Both the position numbers and the translations under genes were made by a program. The notes under the pieces were generated by a model. The model had not been told where the DNA came from. It saw nothing but the letters and a program-made list of their open reading frames with translations, and ran no database searches. From positions 83,008-116,519 of the forward strand of contig NZ_KQ956870.1 in the NCBI RefSeq assembly GCF_001546485.1: a stretch of DNA of 33,512 bases. The letters are read 5' to 3'. This DNA comes from Gardnerella vaginalis. Its GTDB lineage: Bacteria > Actinomycetota > Actinomycetes > Actinomycetales > Bifidobacteriaceae. This document shows, piece after piece, positions 25,679 to 33,512 of the stretch (the stretch's first letter is position 1; every line of letters begins with the position of its first letter).

Positions 25679-26767
25679 TCACACGTTAAACTTAAATTCA
25701 ACAATGTCACCATCTTGCATCACATAGTCGCGACCTTCAAGGCGAAGCTTTCCTTCTTCCTTAATTTTTGCCATAGAACCATCAGCGGCTACAAAATCGT
25801 CGTAAGATACGATTTCTGCTTTAATAAATCCGCGCTCAAAATCAGTGTGAATTACGCCAGCAGCTTGTGGAGCAGTCCAGCCTTTATGAATTTGCCACGC
25901 GTGAACTTCTTTCACACCTGCAGTTAAGTAAGTTTGCAAACCAAGGATGCCGAAACCTACGCGTGCAAGCTGGTCCAAACCAGACTCCTTTAAACCAGCA
26001 TCTTCAAGCATTTCACGAGCATCAGCTTCGTCAAGTTCAGTAAGCTCAGACTCAAATTGAGCATTCAAGAAGATTGCTTTAGCAGGAGCAACGGAAGCAG
26101 ATAAACGTGCTTTCAAATCTTCATCAGCCAACTCTGAATCATCTACATTAAATACATAAATAAACGGTTTAGCAGTGAGCAAGTGTAAATCATATACATC
26201 GTTTTTATCGATGAGTTTTTCGTTATGGGCTTGGTCAATCGTTTTACCAGATTCAAGAATTTGCTTAGCTTTATTTACAGCGTCAACATATTCCTGCGTA
26301 ACTTTCTTACCACGCAAATCCTTTTCCAACTTTGGAAGAGCATTGTCAATAGTTTGCATATCGGCAAGAATAAGCTCAGTGTTAATCGTGTCAATATCGT
26401 CTGCAGGATCTACTTTGCCGTTAACATGCACGATATCATCATCATTAAATGCGCGAACGACTTCACAAATTGCGTCTGCTTCACGAATATTGGCAAGGAA
26501 TTTATTTCCTAAGCCTTCACCTTCACTTGCGCCCTTAACAATGCCAGCAATATCTACGAAAGTAACAGTTGCAGGCACAATCTTTTCGGTATGAACCAAG
26601 TTAGCTAATACTGGCAAACGACGATCAGGAAGCGGAACAATGCCAGTATTTGGTTCAATTGTTGCAAACGGATAATTCTCCGCCAACACATTATTACGAG
26701 TTAAAGCATTAAACATAGTGGACTTGCCTACGTTTGGCAAGCCAACAATTCCAATAGTTAAAGACAT
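25679..26767 (-). CDS. ychF: Redox-regulated ATPase/GTPase YchF
   Basis: This universal translation-associated P-loop NTPase of the OBG family has about 362 residues. Motifs are [15 protein letters not shown] (P-loop), [20 protein letters not shown] (switch II), [14 protein letters not shown] [12 protein letters not shown] (NxxE position of the specificity motif) and a C-terminal TGS domain ([36 protein letters not shown]). The start [14 protein letters not shown] fits the family; a GTG two codons upstream is also possible. It forms its own unit with a terminator downstream. proC lies 46 bases upstream on the same strand. Confidence 0.95.
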   Translation of the reverse strand: MSLTIGIVGLPNVGKSTMFNALTRNNVLAENYPFATIEPNTGIVPLPDRRLPVLANLVHTEKIVPATVTFVDIAGIVKGASEGEGLGNKFLANIREADAICEVVRAFNDDDIVHVNGKVDPADDIDTINTELILADMQTIDNALPKLEKDLRGKKVTQEYVDAVNKAKQILESGKTIDQAHNEKLIDKNDVYDLHLLTAKPFIYVFNVDDSELADEDLKARLSASVAPAKAIFLNAQFESELTELDEADAREMLEDAGLKESGLDQLARVGFGILGLQTYLTAGVKEVHAWQIHKGWTAPQAAGVIHTDFERGFIKAEIVSYDDFVAADGSMAKIKEEGKLRLEGRDYVMQDGDIVEFKFNV

Positions 26768-26819
26768 ATTCACCTAGTGTAGACCAGCGCCGGGAAAGCC
26801 GACACAACTTATTCCTATC

Positions 26820-27623
26820 CTATTTATTTTCGATAGCATCCACTGCAGCAATAACATCCCCTCTGAAGCCGCAAGATTCTAACTCAGCGACACCACGAAT
26901 AGTGGTTCCTCCTGGAGAACACACAGCATCCTTCATAGCTCCTGGATGCACACGAGTATCCATGTACAATGCACCCACACCTTCAATCATCTTTGCAGCC
27001 AAACGGTATGCACAATCACGTTGCAAACCATATTTCACGCCAGCATCCCCTAGCGCCTCTATATACATTGCAGTAAAAGCAGGAGCACAGCTGGAAAGAC
27101 ACATCGCAATATTCATATGTGCCGCATCAACCCGCTCTATTAAAGAAATCGGCTCAAATAAAGCATGAAACATCGAAAGTTGATTATCCGTAAGTGAATG
27201 AGCAGTTTCAGCCAACGTCACTCCTTGACCTACCGCAATAGGAGTATTAGGGATAATGCACTGAACATGAGCATTCTTGCCAAGTAACTCTTGATAGCGT
27301 TCCAGTGTCCAACCTGCTGCTACAGAAATGATTGCAATATTACGCTCGACAATACAATTGGCAATAGGCTTTAGTACTTCAGCAACTTGATGAGGTTTTA
27401 CAGCTATAATAACCGCCTCGCTTGCCTCACACACTTCTTGAGCAGTATGTAAGGCGTGCACACCAAACTGCGATGCAGTATGCTCAAGTTTTTCAAAATG
27501 GCGAGCGCAAGCAACAATATGTTCGCCTTGCACTATGCCGGCTTGTACAGCACCGCGCACAATTGCCTGCGCCATATTCCCGTAGCCAATAAATCCAATA
27601 TTCCCCAATATTTGAGTAGTCAT
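26820..27623 (-). CDS. proC: Pyrroline-5-carboxylate reductase
   Basis: It catalyses the last step of proline synthesis, reducing pyrroline-5-carboxylate with NAD(P)H. The 267-residue protein has the Rossmann motif IGFIGYGNMAQAIVRG, AVKPHQVAEVL, PNTPIAVGQG and the C-terminal signature DAVCSPGGTTIRGVAELE. Length is normal. GGGGGAG lies 8 bases ahead of the ATG. A proline iminopeptidase gene lies directly upstream on the same strand, 132 bases away, so the pair covers making proline and recovering it from peptides. Confidence 0.95.
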   Translation of the reverse strand: MTTQILGNIGFIGYGNMAQAIVRGAVQAGIVQGEHIVACARHFEKLEHTASQFGVHALHTAQEVCEASEAVIIAVKPHQVAEVLKPIANCIVERNIAIISVAAGWTLERYQELLGKNAHVQCIIPNTPIAVGQGVTLAETAHSLTDNQLSMFHALFEPISLIERVDAAHMNIAMCLSSCAPAFTAMYIEALGDAGVKYGLQRDCAYRLAAKMIEGVGALYMDTRVHPGAMKDAVCSPGGTTIRGVAELESCGFRGDVIAAVDAIENK

Positions 27624-27656
27624 AACGAACTCCCCCTTGCTAAGCGATATTTTAAT

Positions 27657-27695
27657 AGCACACTGATCAGTAAATGTGCTTACATACAGATGTAA
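27657..27695. promoter_or_regulatory. Two adjacent dyads upstream of proC
   Basis: AGCACA/TGTGCT (27657-27680) encloses the 10-bp palindrome ACTGATCAGT. Directly beside it, TTACAT-ACAG-ATGTAA (27680-27695) forms a second dyad. They lie 35-70 bases ahead of the proC start, where an operator or a leader hairpin would be placed. No regulator can be named. Confidence 0.35.
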
Positions 27696-27755
27696 AGCAT
27701 ATCAAACAGTGTTTTATTTGAATACATGTCGAGCCATCACAGCAATATCAAGAAT

Positions 27756-29138
27756 TTATCGCTTATATAATGCTGCTAAATCTCCACGATTAAGCGCTTC
27801 ATTAAATAAGTGACGAAATACTACGTCTCCATGCAAACCATCATGCTCAAACTCATTTGTAGTCCAGTAATGCGAATGAGCAATACGAGAAAGCGTGTCA
27901 AGCTGAAGGCCAGAATCCACATACATGTCATCAAAATAGACTGCTGACTGCAATGGGACTTCATTATTAGCAAGCTGATTCTGGTCATAAATCTTACCGA
28001 ACTGCTTATCTTTCATTAAACAATCGACAGCTGGTAAGAATGGCTGTAGAGCCTGTTCTTGATCGTACATCCAAGGAAACATTGCTTCTCCAGTAAACAA
28101 CAGTGGACGAGCTGAACCAGAAAATTCGGGCATACTTTCTCGAACTTGCTGGGCAGCCCACAAAATTGGATGTTCCAATTCACCATCGGCATAAATAAAC
28201 TCTTGTAACGGCCAATATAGAGGACTCGAAGCAGTAGCATCCATTAAACCATACAAGAATTCATCGCTTAAACTACCTGCAGAAGCTCCACCACCGTGCT
28301 TAAACGCTTTCAAAGAGCCATCACCATCTGCAAAAGCGGAATCAAGAAGCCAATGTACTCGCTCAAAACTTGGTTTCATACCAAAGGAAGAGCCCAACAT
28401 TTGGAATCGTTCAACTGTGAGCTTTTCTCCATTTGGAAGCACAACATCTCCCTGAGCAATACGGTCTGCAATAGCGGCTGCACGAGCAACATCCTGAGGA
28501 TAGCGCTCATAGAATTGCTCAGTTTTACGTGCCATACGGGGGAAAGTATGCTCATAGACTTCACGCGCATTTGCTGGAACGTGAGGAATGCCTCCTGTTG
28601 TAAAACTTGCGATTAATCCTTGTGGGAAAAGCGACAAATATGTAAGCGTAAGGAAACCACCGTAACTTTGACCTAGAGAGACCCACGGTTTTGCGTCAAA
28701 TTCTGTAAGTCGCAAATGTTCAAAATCGCGAATAATAGAATCAGCTAAGAAACGCTTCAAATACCATGCTTGACGCTCAACACTTACGCCATCATCTGCC
28801 ATACGCTTCATAGTTGAAGCATCCACTCTTGAAGAGCGTCCTACTCCGCGCTGATCCGGTAAAACTACACGAAAATGCTGAATAGCCTCTTGAATCCAGC
28901 CGTCACTAGAGGGAGAAAGCGGGCGTGGACACTGACCGCCAGGACCGCCTTGTAAAAACACCAACAATGGCAAGTCATCATGTATATGCTCAGGCGCGCA
29001 AACTACTCTGCAAAATAATCGAAGTGTCTCGCCTTTAATAGCACCACCTGGAGTGTTGCCTTCCCAATCAAGCGGCACATCAATCGCACGTTCTTCAATA
29101 TGCAATCCCGGAACATAGTAACTTGTCAGCAATGCCAT
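27756..29138 (-). CDS. Proline iminopeptidase-like alpha/beta hydrolase
   Basis: This S33-family cytosolic peptidase of 460 residues would release N-terminal proline from peptides. It has the oxyanion-hole motif LQGGPGGQCPRP (62-73), DQRGVGRS (95-102), the nucleophile elbow GQSYGG (Ser 158) and a C-terminal His in FEHDGLHGDVVF. The insert between about 200 and 330 is the helical cap typical of the longer, actinobacterial-type enzymes. The start MALLTSYYVPGLHI has AAAGGGAA ahead. The proC gene downstream supports a role in proline metabolism. The upstream neighbour, a sensor kinase, is divergent. Confidence 0.88.
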   Translation of the reverse strand: MALLTSYYVPGLHIEERAIDVPLDWEGNTPGGAIKGETLRLFCRVVCAPEHIHDDLPLLVFLQGGPGGQCPRPLSPSSDGWIQEAIQHFRVVLPDQRGVGRSSRVDASTMKRMADDGVSVERQAWYLKRFLADSIIRDFEHLRLTEFDAKPWVSLGQSYGGFLTLTYLSLFPQGLIASFTTGGIPHVPANAREVYEHTFPRMARKTEQFYERYPQDVARAAAIADRIAQGDVVLPNGEKLTVERFQMLGSSFGMKPSFERVHWLLDSAFADGDGSLKAFKHGGGASAGSLSDEFLYGLMDATASSPLYWPLQEFIYADGELEHPILWAAQQVRESMPEFSGSARPLLFTGEAMFPWMYDQEQALQPFLPAVDCLMKDKQFGKIYDQNQLANNEVPLQSAVYFDDMYVDSGLQLDTLSRIAHSHYWTTNEFEHDGLHGDVVFRHLFNEALNRGDLAALYKR

Positions 29139-29255
29139 TTCACATTCCCTTTCTGTACTCGCGTGCTACATTGCAACTATCAATTACACACTCTATTCAT
29201 AAATCATACTCAAGTTTGATTGTTCTATAAAGTACTATGCACTAGCCTAGTAAAT

Positions 29256-31817
29256 ATGAAAATACCTCATATGTTTCAAAGTGCACTACAACGCTTACGC
29301 ACTGAGCTTACAATAAACGATATATTATGGGGTATTATTTCACTTATTCTTTTTATACTCTCAAGCAATCGCTACGTTATAAGCAACGTTGATGGCTTTT
29401 TGACACAAAGTTCACTAATTACAGTAACGCTTACCAATGTTGTTATTGCATTACTACTTTCAGTACGAAAACTATGGCCTGAACAATCGGCTACTATTTT
29501 TATTGTTACTTGCATTGTGCAAGTAATATTTGGTCCTACTCAACTTTTTGCTGATTTCTTTGGTTTCGTGCTACTTGTTAACGCTATTGCGCGTGGAAAT
29601 CCAGAGCATTCAAAAGCTTTTGTTATTGCAGCTTACGTAACAACCGTATTATCTTGCGCAGTAATATCGTGGAATATTGTAATGGGACCAATATATGGCA
29701 ACAATCATTCAAAAGCTAGTTATACTTACAGCGTACGAAATATAAATAGTAGTAACATAAGAAATTGCATTTCGATTATACTTGATTTTGCAATTCCTTC
29801 AATAATTTTTGCGATTATTATTACTACTATTACGGTTATTATTGGCTACTGGCAGCGCACTCACGTGCATACTATTCAACTTTTACAAGATCACAATAAT
29901 GCCATTCGCGCGTACCGAAAAAAAGCTCAAAATATTGCCGTTACTGCAGAGCGCGCAAGAATTGCCAGAGACATGCACGATATTGTTGCCCACACGCTTT
30001 CTATTATTATTGTTCAAGCAGATGGTGGCCGTTATGCCGCAACCAAAGATATTGCGCTTGCTAAAAAAACAATGCATATTATTAAAAACGAAGCCGAGCG
30101 CGCCGTTCACGACATGCGCCGACTTCTAGAAGCTTTAACAGACGCTCCATCGTGTCAATTGGATTTCAACCACATACCTTCGCTTATTGAGCAAGCAAAA
30201 ATTGCATCTCCTAAAAATATTTTTTGGCATACTATTGATGGCATAAATTCTCAAAATAGGCTTAACACTGACGCACAAACCGTCGCATACCGCGTTGTTC
30301 AGGAATCTCTTACTAATATTCGAAAGCACGCAGGAGATGGCGTTAAAATAAACATTCATGAACAGTGGAAAAACCAAGGCTTAACACTAAAAATCACGAA
30401 TGAAATACACAAAACCGAAGCTAACCAAACGAAAAATAGCAATGCGCAACATAAAAACGGTTATGGCTTAATTGGTATGAAAGAGCGACTTGAAAATCTT
30501 CACGGAACGCTTGATTATGGGAGACTCAATGACGGAACGTTTAGTATTGTTGCTTTTATTCCATATTCTTACAGCACAGACCAATCAAACAGCGCTACTT
30601 CTGCATTAAATAGTATTCCTAACGTTACTTATAAGAATACAAAAGTTAATAATGAATCGGCAGCGCAAGCAGAACCGGCAAATGTGAAACCAGCAGATGT
30701 AAACGTTCCAACCTCATCAAAAGTTTTGCCAAAAGTTTTACCAGAAACAAATGCTTCACAAAATAGGATTGAGAAAGTATCACAATGGTTTGAACAACAT
30801 TGGCTTATTGGAGACATTATTTATGCATCACCTTGGGTTGTTATGATGCTTTTTATACCAACTTACGATTTTCTTGTTGGAACTGGAATGACTTCACAAT
30901 ATTCCAGCTCGCTTTCATTACAAATACTTTATAGAGTATTTACTCTTACAACCATGATTCCATTCATGTTCCGTAGAAAATCTCCAACTACATGCGCAAT
31001 TGTTGCAGCAGTATTTTCTGCAATACAGCTTATATTCCTGCCTAATATTTTATTCGCTAATTTTTTCATACCGAACATTATTTACGCTGCGGTTCTCTAC
31101 GGTAAAAAACGCGCATGGCAATGGGTTAGCGCAGTAGTGCTTGCCGAATCTGCTATTTTCGCAGTAAAAATTGGTATTGCTACAAGAAATATTCCACAAA
31201 ATGAAACTCCAATACGATTCTTTACGTCAAATATTGTCACAACCAATTTTTATGACATTATGCAAATTGCGTCCGTTGGATTAGTTTTTGGTTTCATAGT
31301 TGCAATAATTTGTTTTACAGTTATTGCGTTTGCTTATTACCGCCGGAGTGACGATAATAATTTGCTGCTTCTCAAAGCGCGAAGAACGGAACTTGAACAA
31401 GAGCAAAAACAGCTAGAAGTACTTGCAGCGAACGCAGAAAGGCAACGACTTAGCGCAAATATTCAGCAAAAAGTTGCACTCACATTACATAAGGTAATTA
31501 ATGCTGCAAATTGTGGAATTAGTATGCTAAATAAATACGAAAAATCAAATAGCAATGCAGAAAATCGAAAGTCATCAGAACCAGAGCAATCACAGGAACA
31601 AGAACAAATTGAAGAAATTAGTAAAGCTTTTAAAAACATTGGAGATGAAGGTCGCTCAGCACTTAGGTACATGCGAAAATTGCTTGGGATTTTGCGAGAA
31701 ACAGGTTCAAGTGTTCATTCAGCAAATAATGGTGCAAATGTAACTGAGATCGCGATTCGTCCTGCTCCTTCGCTTGACGAGCAAATTCAACACAACACAT
31801 TAAATAAGCAAGAGTAA
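29256..31817 (+). CDS. Tandem histidine kinase: active module fused to degenerate second module
   Basis: The product has about 853 residues from the ATG at 29256; a TTG at 29220 is in frame, neither has a good ribosome site. Module 1 (to about residue 440) has five or six membrane helices, the HisKA_3 dimerisation helix ERARIARDMHDIVAHTLS (phospho-acceptor His codon 29976-29978) and a HATPase domain with VVQESLTNIRKHAG and YGLIGMKERLENLHG. A low-complexity linker follows (about 450-520). Module 2 repeats the layout: membrane helices, then AERQRLSANIQQKVALTLHK, aligned to the first H-box but with Gln (31464-31466) for His. RYMRKLLGILRE and PAPSLDEQI come next, and the protein stops where the ATPase domain should begin. 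The response-regulator gene starts 9 bases on. Confidence 0.9.
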   Translation: MKIPHMFQSALQRLRTELTINDILWGIISLILFILSSNRYVISNVDGFLTQSSLITVTLTNVVIALLLSVRKLWPEQSATIFIVTCIVQVIFGPTQLFADFFGFVLLVNAIARGNPEHSKAFVIAAYVTTVLSCAVISWNIVMGPIYGNNHSKASYTYSVRNINSSNIRNCISIILDFAIPSIIFAIIITTITVIIGYWQRTHVHTIQLLQDHNNAIRAYRKKAQNIAVTAERARIARDMHDIVAHTLSIIIVQADGGRYAATKDIALAKKTMHIIKNEAERAVHDMRRLLEALTDAPSCQLDFNHIPSLIEQAKIASPKNIFWHTIDGINSQNRLNTDAQTVAYRVVQESLTNIRKHAGDGVKINIHEQWKNQGLTLKITNEIHKTEANQTKNSNAQHKNGYGLIGMKERLENLHGTLDYGRLNDGTFSIVAFIPYSYSTDQSNSATSALNSIPNVTYKNTKVNNESAAQAEPANVKPADVNVPTSSKVLPKVLPETNASQNRIEKVSQWFEQHWLIGDIIYASPWVVMMLFIPTYDFLVGTGMTSQYSSSLSLQILYRVFTLTTMIPFMFRRKSPTTCAIVAAVFSAIQLIFLPNILFANFFIPNIIYAAVLYGKKRAWQWVSAVVLAESAIFAVKIGIATRNIPQNETPIRFFTSNIVTTNFYDIMQIASVGLVFGFIVAIICFTVIAFAYYRRSDDNNLLLLKARRTELEQEQKQLEVLAANAERQRLSANIQQKVALTLHKVINAANCGISMLNKYEKSNSNAENRKSSEPEQSQEQEQIEEISKAFKNIGDEGRSALRYMRKLLGILRETGSSVHSANNGANVTEIAIRPAPSLDEQIQHNTLNKQE

Positions 31818-31826
31818 GTTGATACT

Positions 31827-32549
31827 ATGGAAAATATGGAAAACAATGAAGTAATTCGCATCGCAATCGCCGACGATCAAGAACTTGTGCGCGCAGGCTT
31901 TACCATGGTAATTAACTCACAGCAAGATATGCAAGTTGTTTCCCAGGCAGCGAATGGAAAACAAATAGTAGAGCTTACAGAAAAAGATCTTCCAGACATT
32001 ATTCTTATGGACGTTCGCATGCCTGTAATGGACGGTTTGGAGGCAACTCGCAAGATTCTGCAGCAAAAAACTAACACAAATACTCGAATCATTATCTTAA
32101 CAACTTTTGATTTAGACGAATATGTTATGGCTGCAATTCATGCGGGTGCTTCCGGGTTCCTTTTGAAAGATACTGAACCTGAAACTTTGCTTAATTCCAT
32201 ACGAACTGTGTATCAAGGCAACGCAATTATTGCACCGACTGCAACCAAGCGTTTAATCGCAACTATGGTTCAACAAGATAGTATTATGCATACTTCGCTC
32301 AATACAACTTCCCTATCAACGCAAATTCCTCACAGCGAAAATTCAACTCTTCCAGAACTTACTGATCGCGAATACGAAGTACTGATTGAAATTGCTCACG
32401 GGCTTTCAAATCAAGAAATTGCTGACAAACTGTTTATTAGCTTACCTACAGTAAAAACTCATGTTGCGCATATTTTAGGAAAAATCGATGCTCGAGACCG
32501 CGTGCAGGCTGTAGTTTTTGCTTACGAAAATGGTTTAGTAAAACTGTAA
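31827..32549 (+). CDS. NarL/FixJ-family response regulator
   Basis: The 240-residue protein pairs with the kinase encoded directly upstream (9 bases between). The receiver domain is at about 9-125: acidic pair ADDQ (15-18), phospho-acceptor Asp 62 in LMDVRMPVMDG, Thr in LTTFD and Lys in GFLLKDTEP. After a Ser/Thr-rich linker comes a LuxR-type HTH at about 175-238 (LTDREYEVLIEIAHGLSNQE, then IADKLFISLPTVKTHVAHIL). Regulators of this group bind DNA as dimers after phosphorylation. Targets are not apparent; the kinase promoter region is a usual place. Confidence 0.95.
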   Translation: MENMENNEVIRIAIADDQELVRAGFTMVINSQQDMQVVSQAANGKQIVELTEKDLPDIILMDVRMPVMDGLEATRKILQQKTNTNTRIIILTTFDLDEYVMAAIHAGASGFLLKDTEPETLLNSIRTVYQGNAIIAPTATKRLIATMVQQDSIMHTSLNTTSLSTQIPHSENSTLPELTDREYEVLIEIAHGLSNQEIADKLFISLPTVKTHVAHILGKIDARDRVQAVVFAYENGLVKL

Positions 32550-32828
32550 ATATATTACGCTAATTGTTTACATTGTTAGATTTGTAGGCTTTTATTTTTA
32601 CTTTAGATCTAAATAGCGGGCTGCTTAGTGCAATATGTACACTGATAATATTGCAAATATTCAGCAACAAAAACTCGAGGCGTACAGCAACTTTAATACA
32701 AAACTGCAAACTAACATGCACACAAACTACGAAAGCACAATGAAACTATAAGCTTGCGGCTTTATATTCAAAGGAAACATAAAGCCGCAAGTTTTAGTAA
32801 TTTATACTATCTGCGCTTGGGTTATGCA
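32550..32828. other. Gap between response regulator and surface-protein gene
   Basis: This AT-rich convergent intergenic region has no coding frame. It contains AATATT-GCA-AATATT (about 32648-32662) and the terminator at 32753-32791. Confidence 0.5.
32753..32791. terminator. Terminator between convergent genes
   Basis: CTTGCGGCTTTAT (32753-32765) and ATAAAGCCGCAAG (32779-32791) form a perfect 13-bp stem with a 13-base loop, followed on the plus strand by TTTTAGTAATTT. It lies nearer the surface-protein gene, whose transcript may use it too, with a weaker T-run. Confidence 0.85.
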
Positions 32829-33512
32829 CTATGCGCGCGTGTTGCGGCGATGCCGCATGACTGCCATTCCTGTAGCAGCTGCACCTGTAAGTGTTAGAGC
32901 TCCTAGCACACTCCATATAAGAGTGCCCCACCCATTGCCAGAAGATTGATTTTCACCTGAAGCTCTTTCTTGAGCTTTTGGCTTTTTGCTTTCTATATCA
33001 GAAATCTTTTCATCAGTCTCTTTTGCTGATTCCTCAATTTCTTTATTATCAGCATCAGTTGACACTTCTTCAGAAGCATGAGAATCTACAACTTCATGCT
33101 TCACTACTGTCTTATTCTCAACAGGAGCTGATTTTTTAACAGTAGATTCAGCAATAATCGTATTTGCATAAGTAGCATGAGGTGGATTAGTAATTTCGGA
33201 CACAGATGGTTTTGCAACAACTTGTTCCTGAACAACATTATTTTTCTGATAAGTATCTTCTGGAACATAGGAAACTTCCGGCTGCACAACTGGCGGTTCT
33301 ACTGGTACAACTTCCGACTCTGCTGGAACAGTTTCAGTTTCAGGCTTCACAACGTCAGTTTCAGCTGGCACAGTTTCAGCTTCAGGCTGAGATGGAGCAG
33401 GAGCAGGTGCCGGCTTCGCAACCGGCGGTTCTGCTGGTGCAACTTCAGTTTCCGGCTGAGATGGAACAACCTCAGTTTCAGGCTTCTTTGGAGCAGTTTC
33501 AGCTTCCGGCTT
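32829..33512 (-). CDS. Pro/Glu-rich surface protein, C-terminal part (5' end outside window)
   Basis: The frame is open to the window edge, so the gene begins beyond it; 227 residues are visible. The visible N-terminal half is a wall-spanning type region of short Pro/Glu/Val repeats (KPETE, VPAE, SQPE). An acidic/Lys-rich segment follows (about 150-185), then a membrane segment (GWGTLIWSVLGALTLTGAAA) and a basic tail RHRRNTRA. This is the order of a cell-wall-attached surface protein, but there is no LPXTG-type sortase motif ahead of the helix (SSGNGWG instead). It may therefore be retained by the membrane helix or use an unusual motif. The function of the missing part cannot be guessed. Confidence 0.85.
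   Translation of the reverse strand, partial: KPEAETAPKKPETEVVPSQPETEVAPAEPPVAKPAPAPAPSQPEAETVPAETDVVKPETETVPAESEVVPVEPPVVQPEVSYVPEDTYQKNNVVQEQVVAKPSVSEITNPPHATYANTIIAESTVKKSAPVENKTVVKHEVVDSHASEEVSTDADNKEIEESAKETDEKISDIESKKPKAQERASGENQSSGNGWGTLIWSVLGALTLTGAAATGMAVMRHRRNTRA

Overview
The window looks like a chromosomal segment of a low-GC member of the Bifidobacteriaceae, most likely Gardnerella. The evidence is an AT-leaning actinobacterial gene set: a DUF501 domain joined to a Ppx/GppA phosphatase, a DivIC/FtsB-like protein, a UPF0182 membrane protein, and pth next to mfd. The genus is inferred from gene content and base composition, not from a database search. No insertion sequence, prophage or cas gene is visible.

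Left part (1-7580). About 475 bases at the edge have no supported gene but hold palindromes, including two CRISPR-repeat-like hairpins. They are followed by tRNA-Leu(UAA) and a 33-bp minisatellite that starts at the stop codon of the phosphatase gene. Next, all on the minus strand, come DUF501-Ppx/GppA, a DivIC-like septation protein, folP, folK, an L-2-hydroxyisocaproate/L-lactate dehydrogenase-like gene and enolase. As I recall the usual actinobacterial order (eno, divIC, DUF501, ppx), folK-folP and the dehydrogenase look inserted into it.

Thiamine-related transport (7730-17390). A clear TPP riboswitch precedes a plus-strand ABC operon of permease, lipoprotein binding protein and ATPase. 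After mfd and pth comes a second, divergent pair: a ThiY-like binding protein (minus) and a ThiX-like permease (plus). This pair has no ATPase gene beside it. The 409 bases between its two genes are rich in potential RNA structure on both strands, but I found no THI box there.

Middle (17390-24720). Between the convergent permease and the large UPF0182 gene lies an array of four 34-nt stem-loops spaced exactly 52 bp apart. Uracil permease follows, with a recognisable promoter, a short possible leader peptide and an intrinsic terminator ahead of the gene. Then come a DUF488 protein and a YeiH-family membrane protein.

Right part (24740-33512). This holds an L,D-transpeptidase, the GTPase YchF, proC, a proline iminopeptidase, and a two-component system. 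The kinase is a double-module protein whose second half has lost its phospho-acceptor His and its ATPase domain. The window ends inside a Pro/Glu-rich surface protein with a C-terminal membrane anchor.

The strongest candidates for something undescribed are the 52-bp stem-loop array, the tandem kinase/pseudokinase fusion, the uraA leader and the leaders of the second ThiX/ThiY pair.
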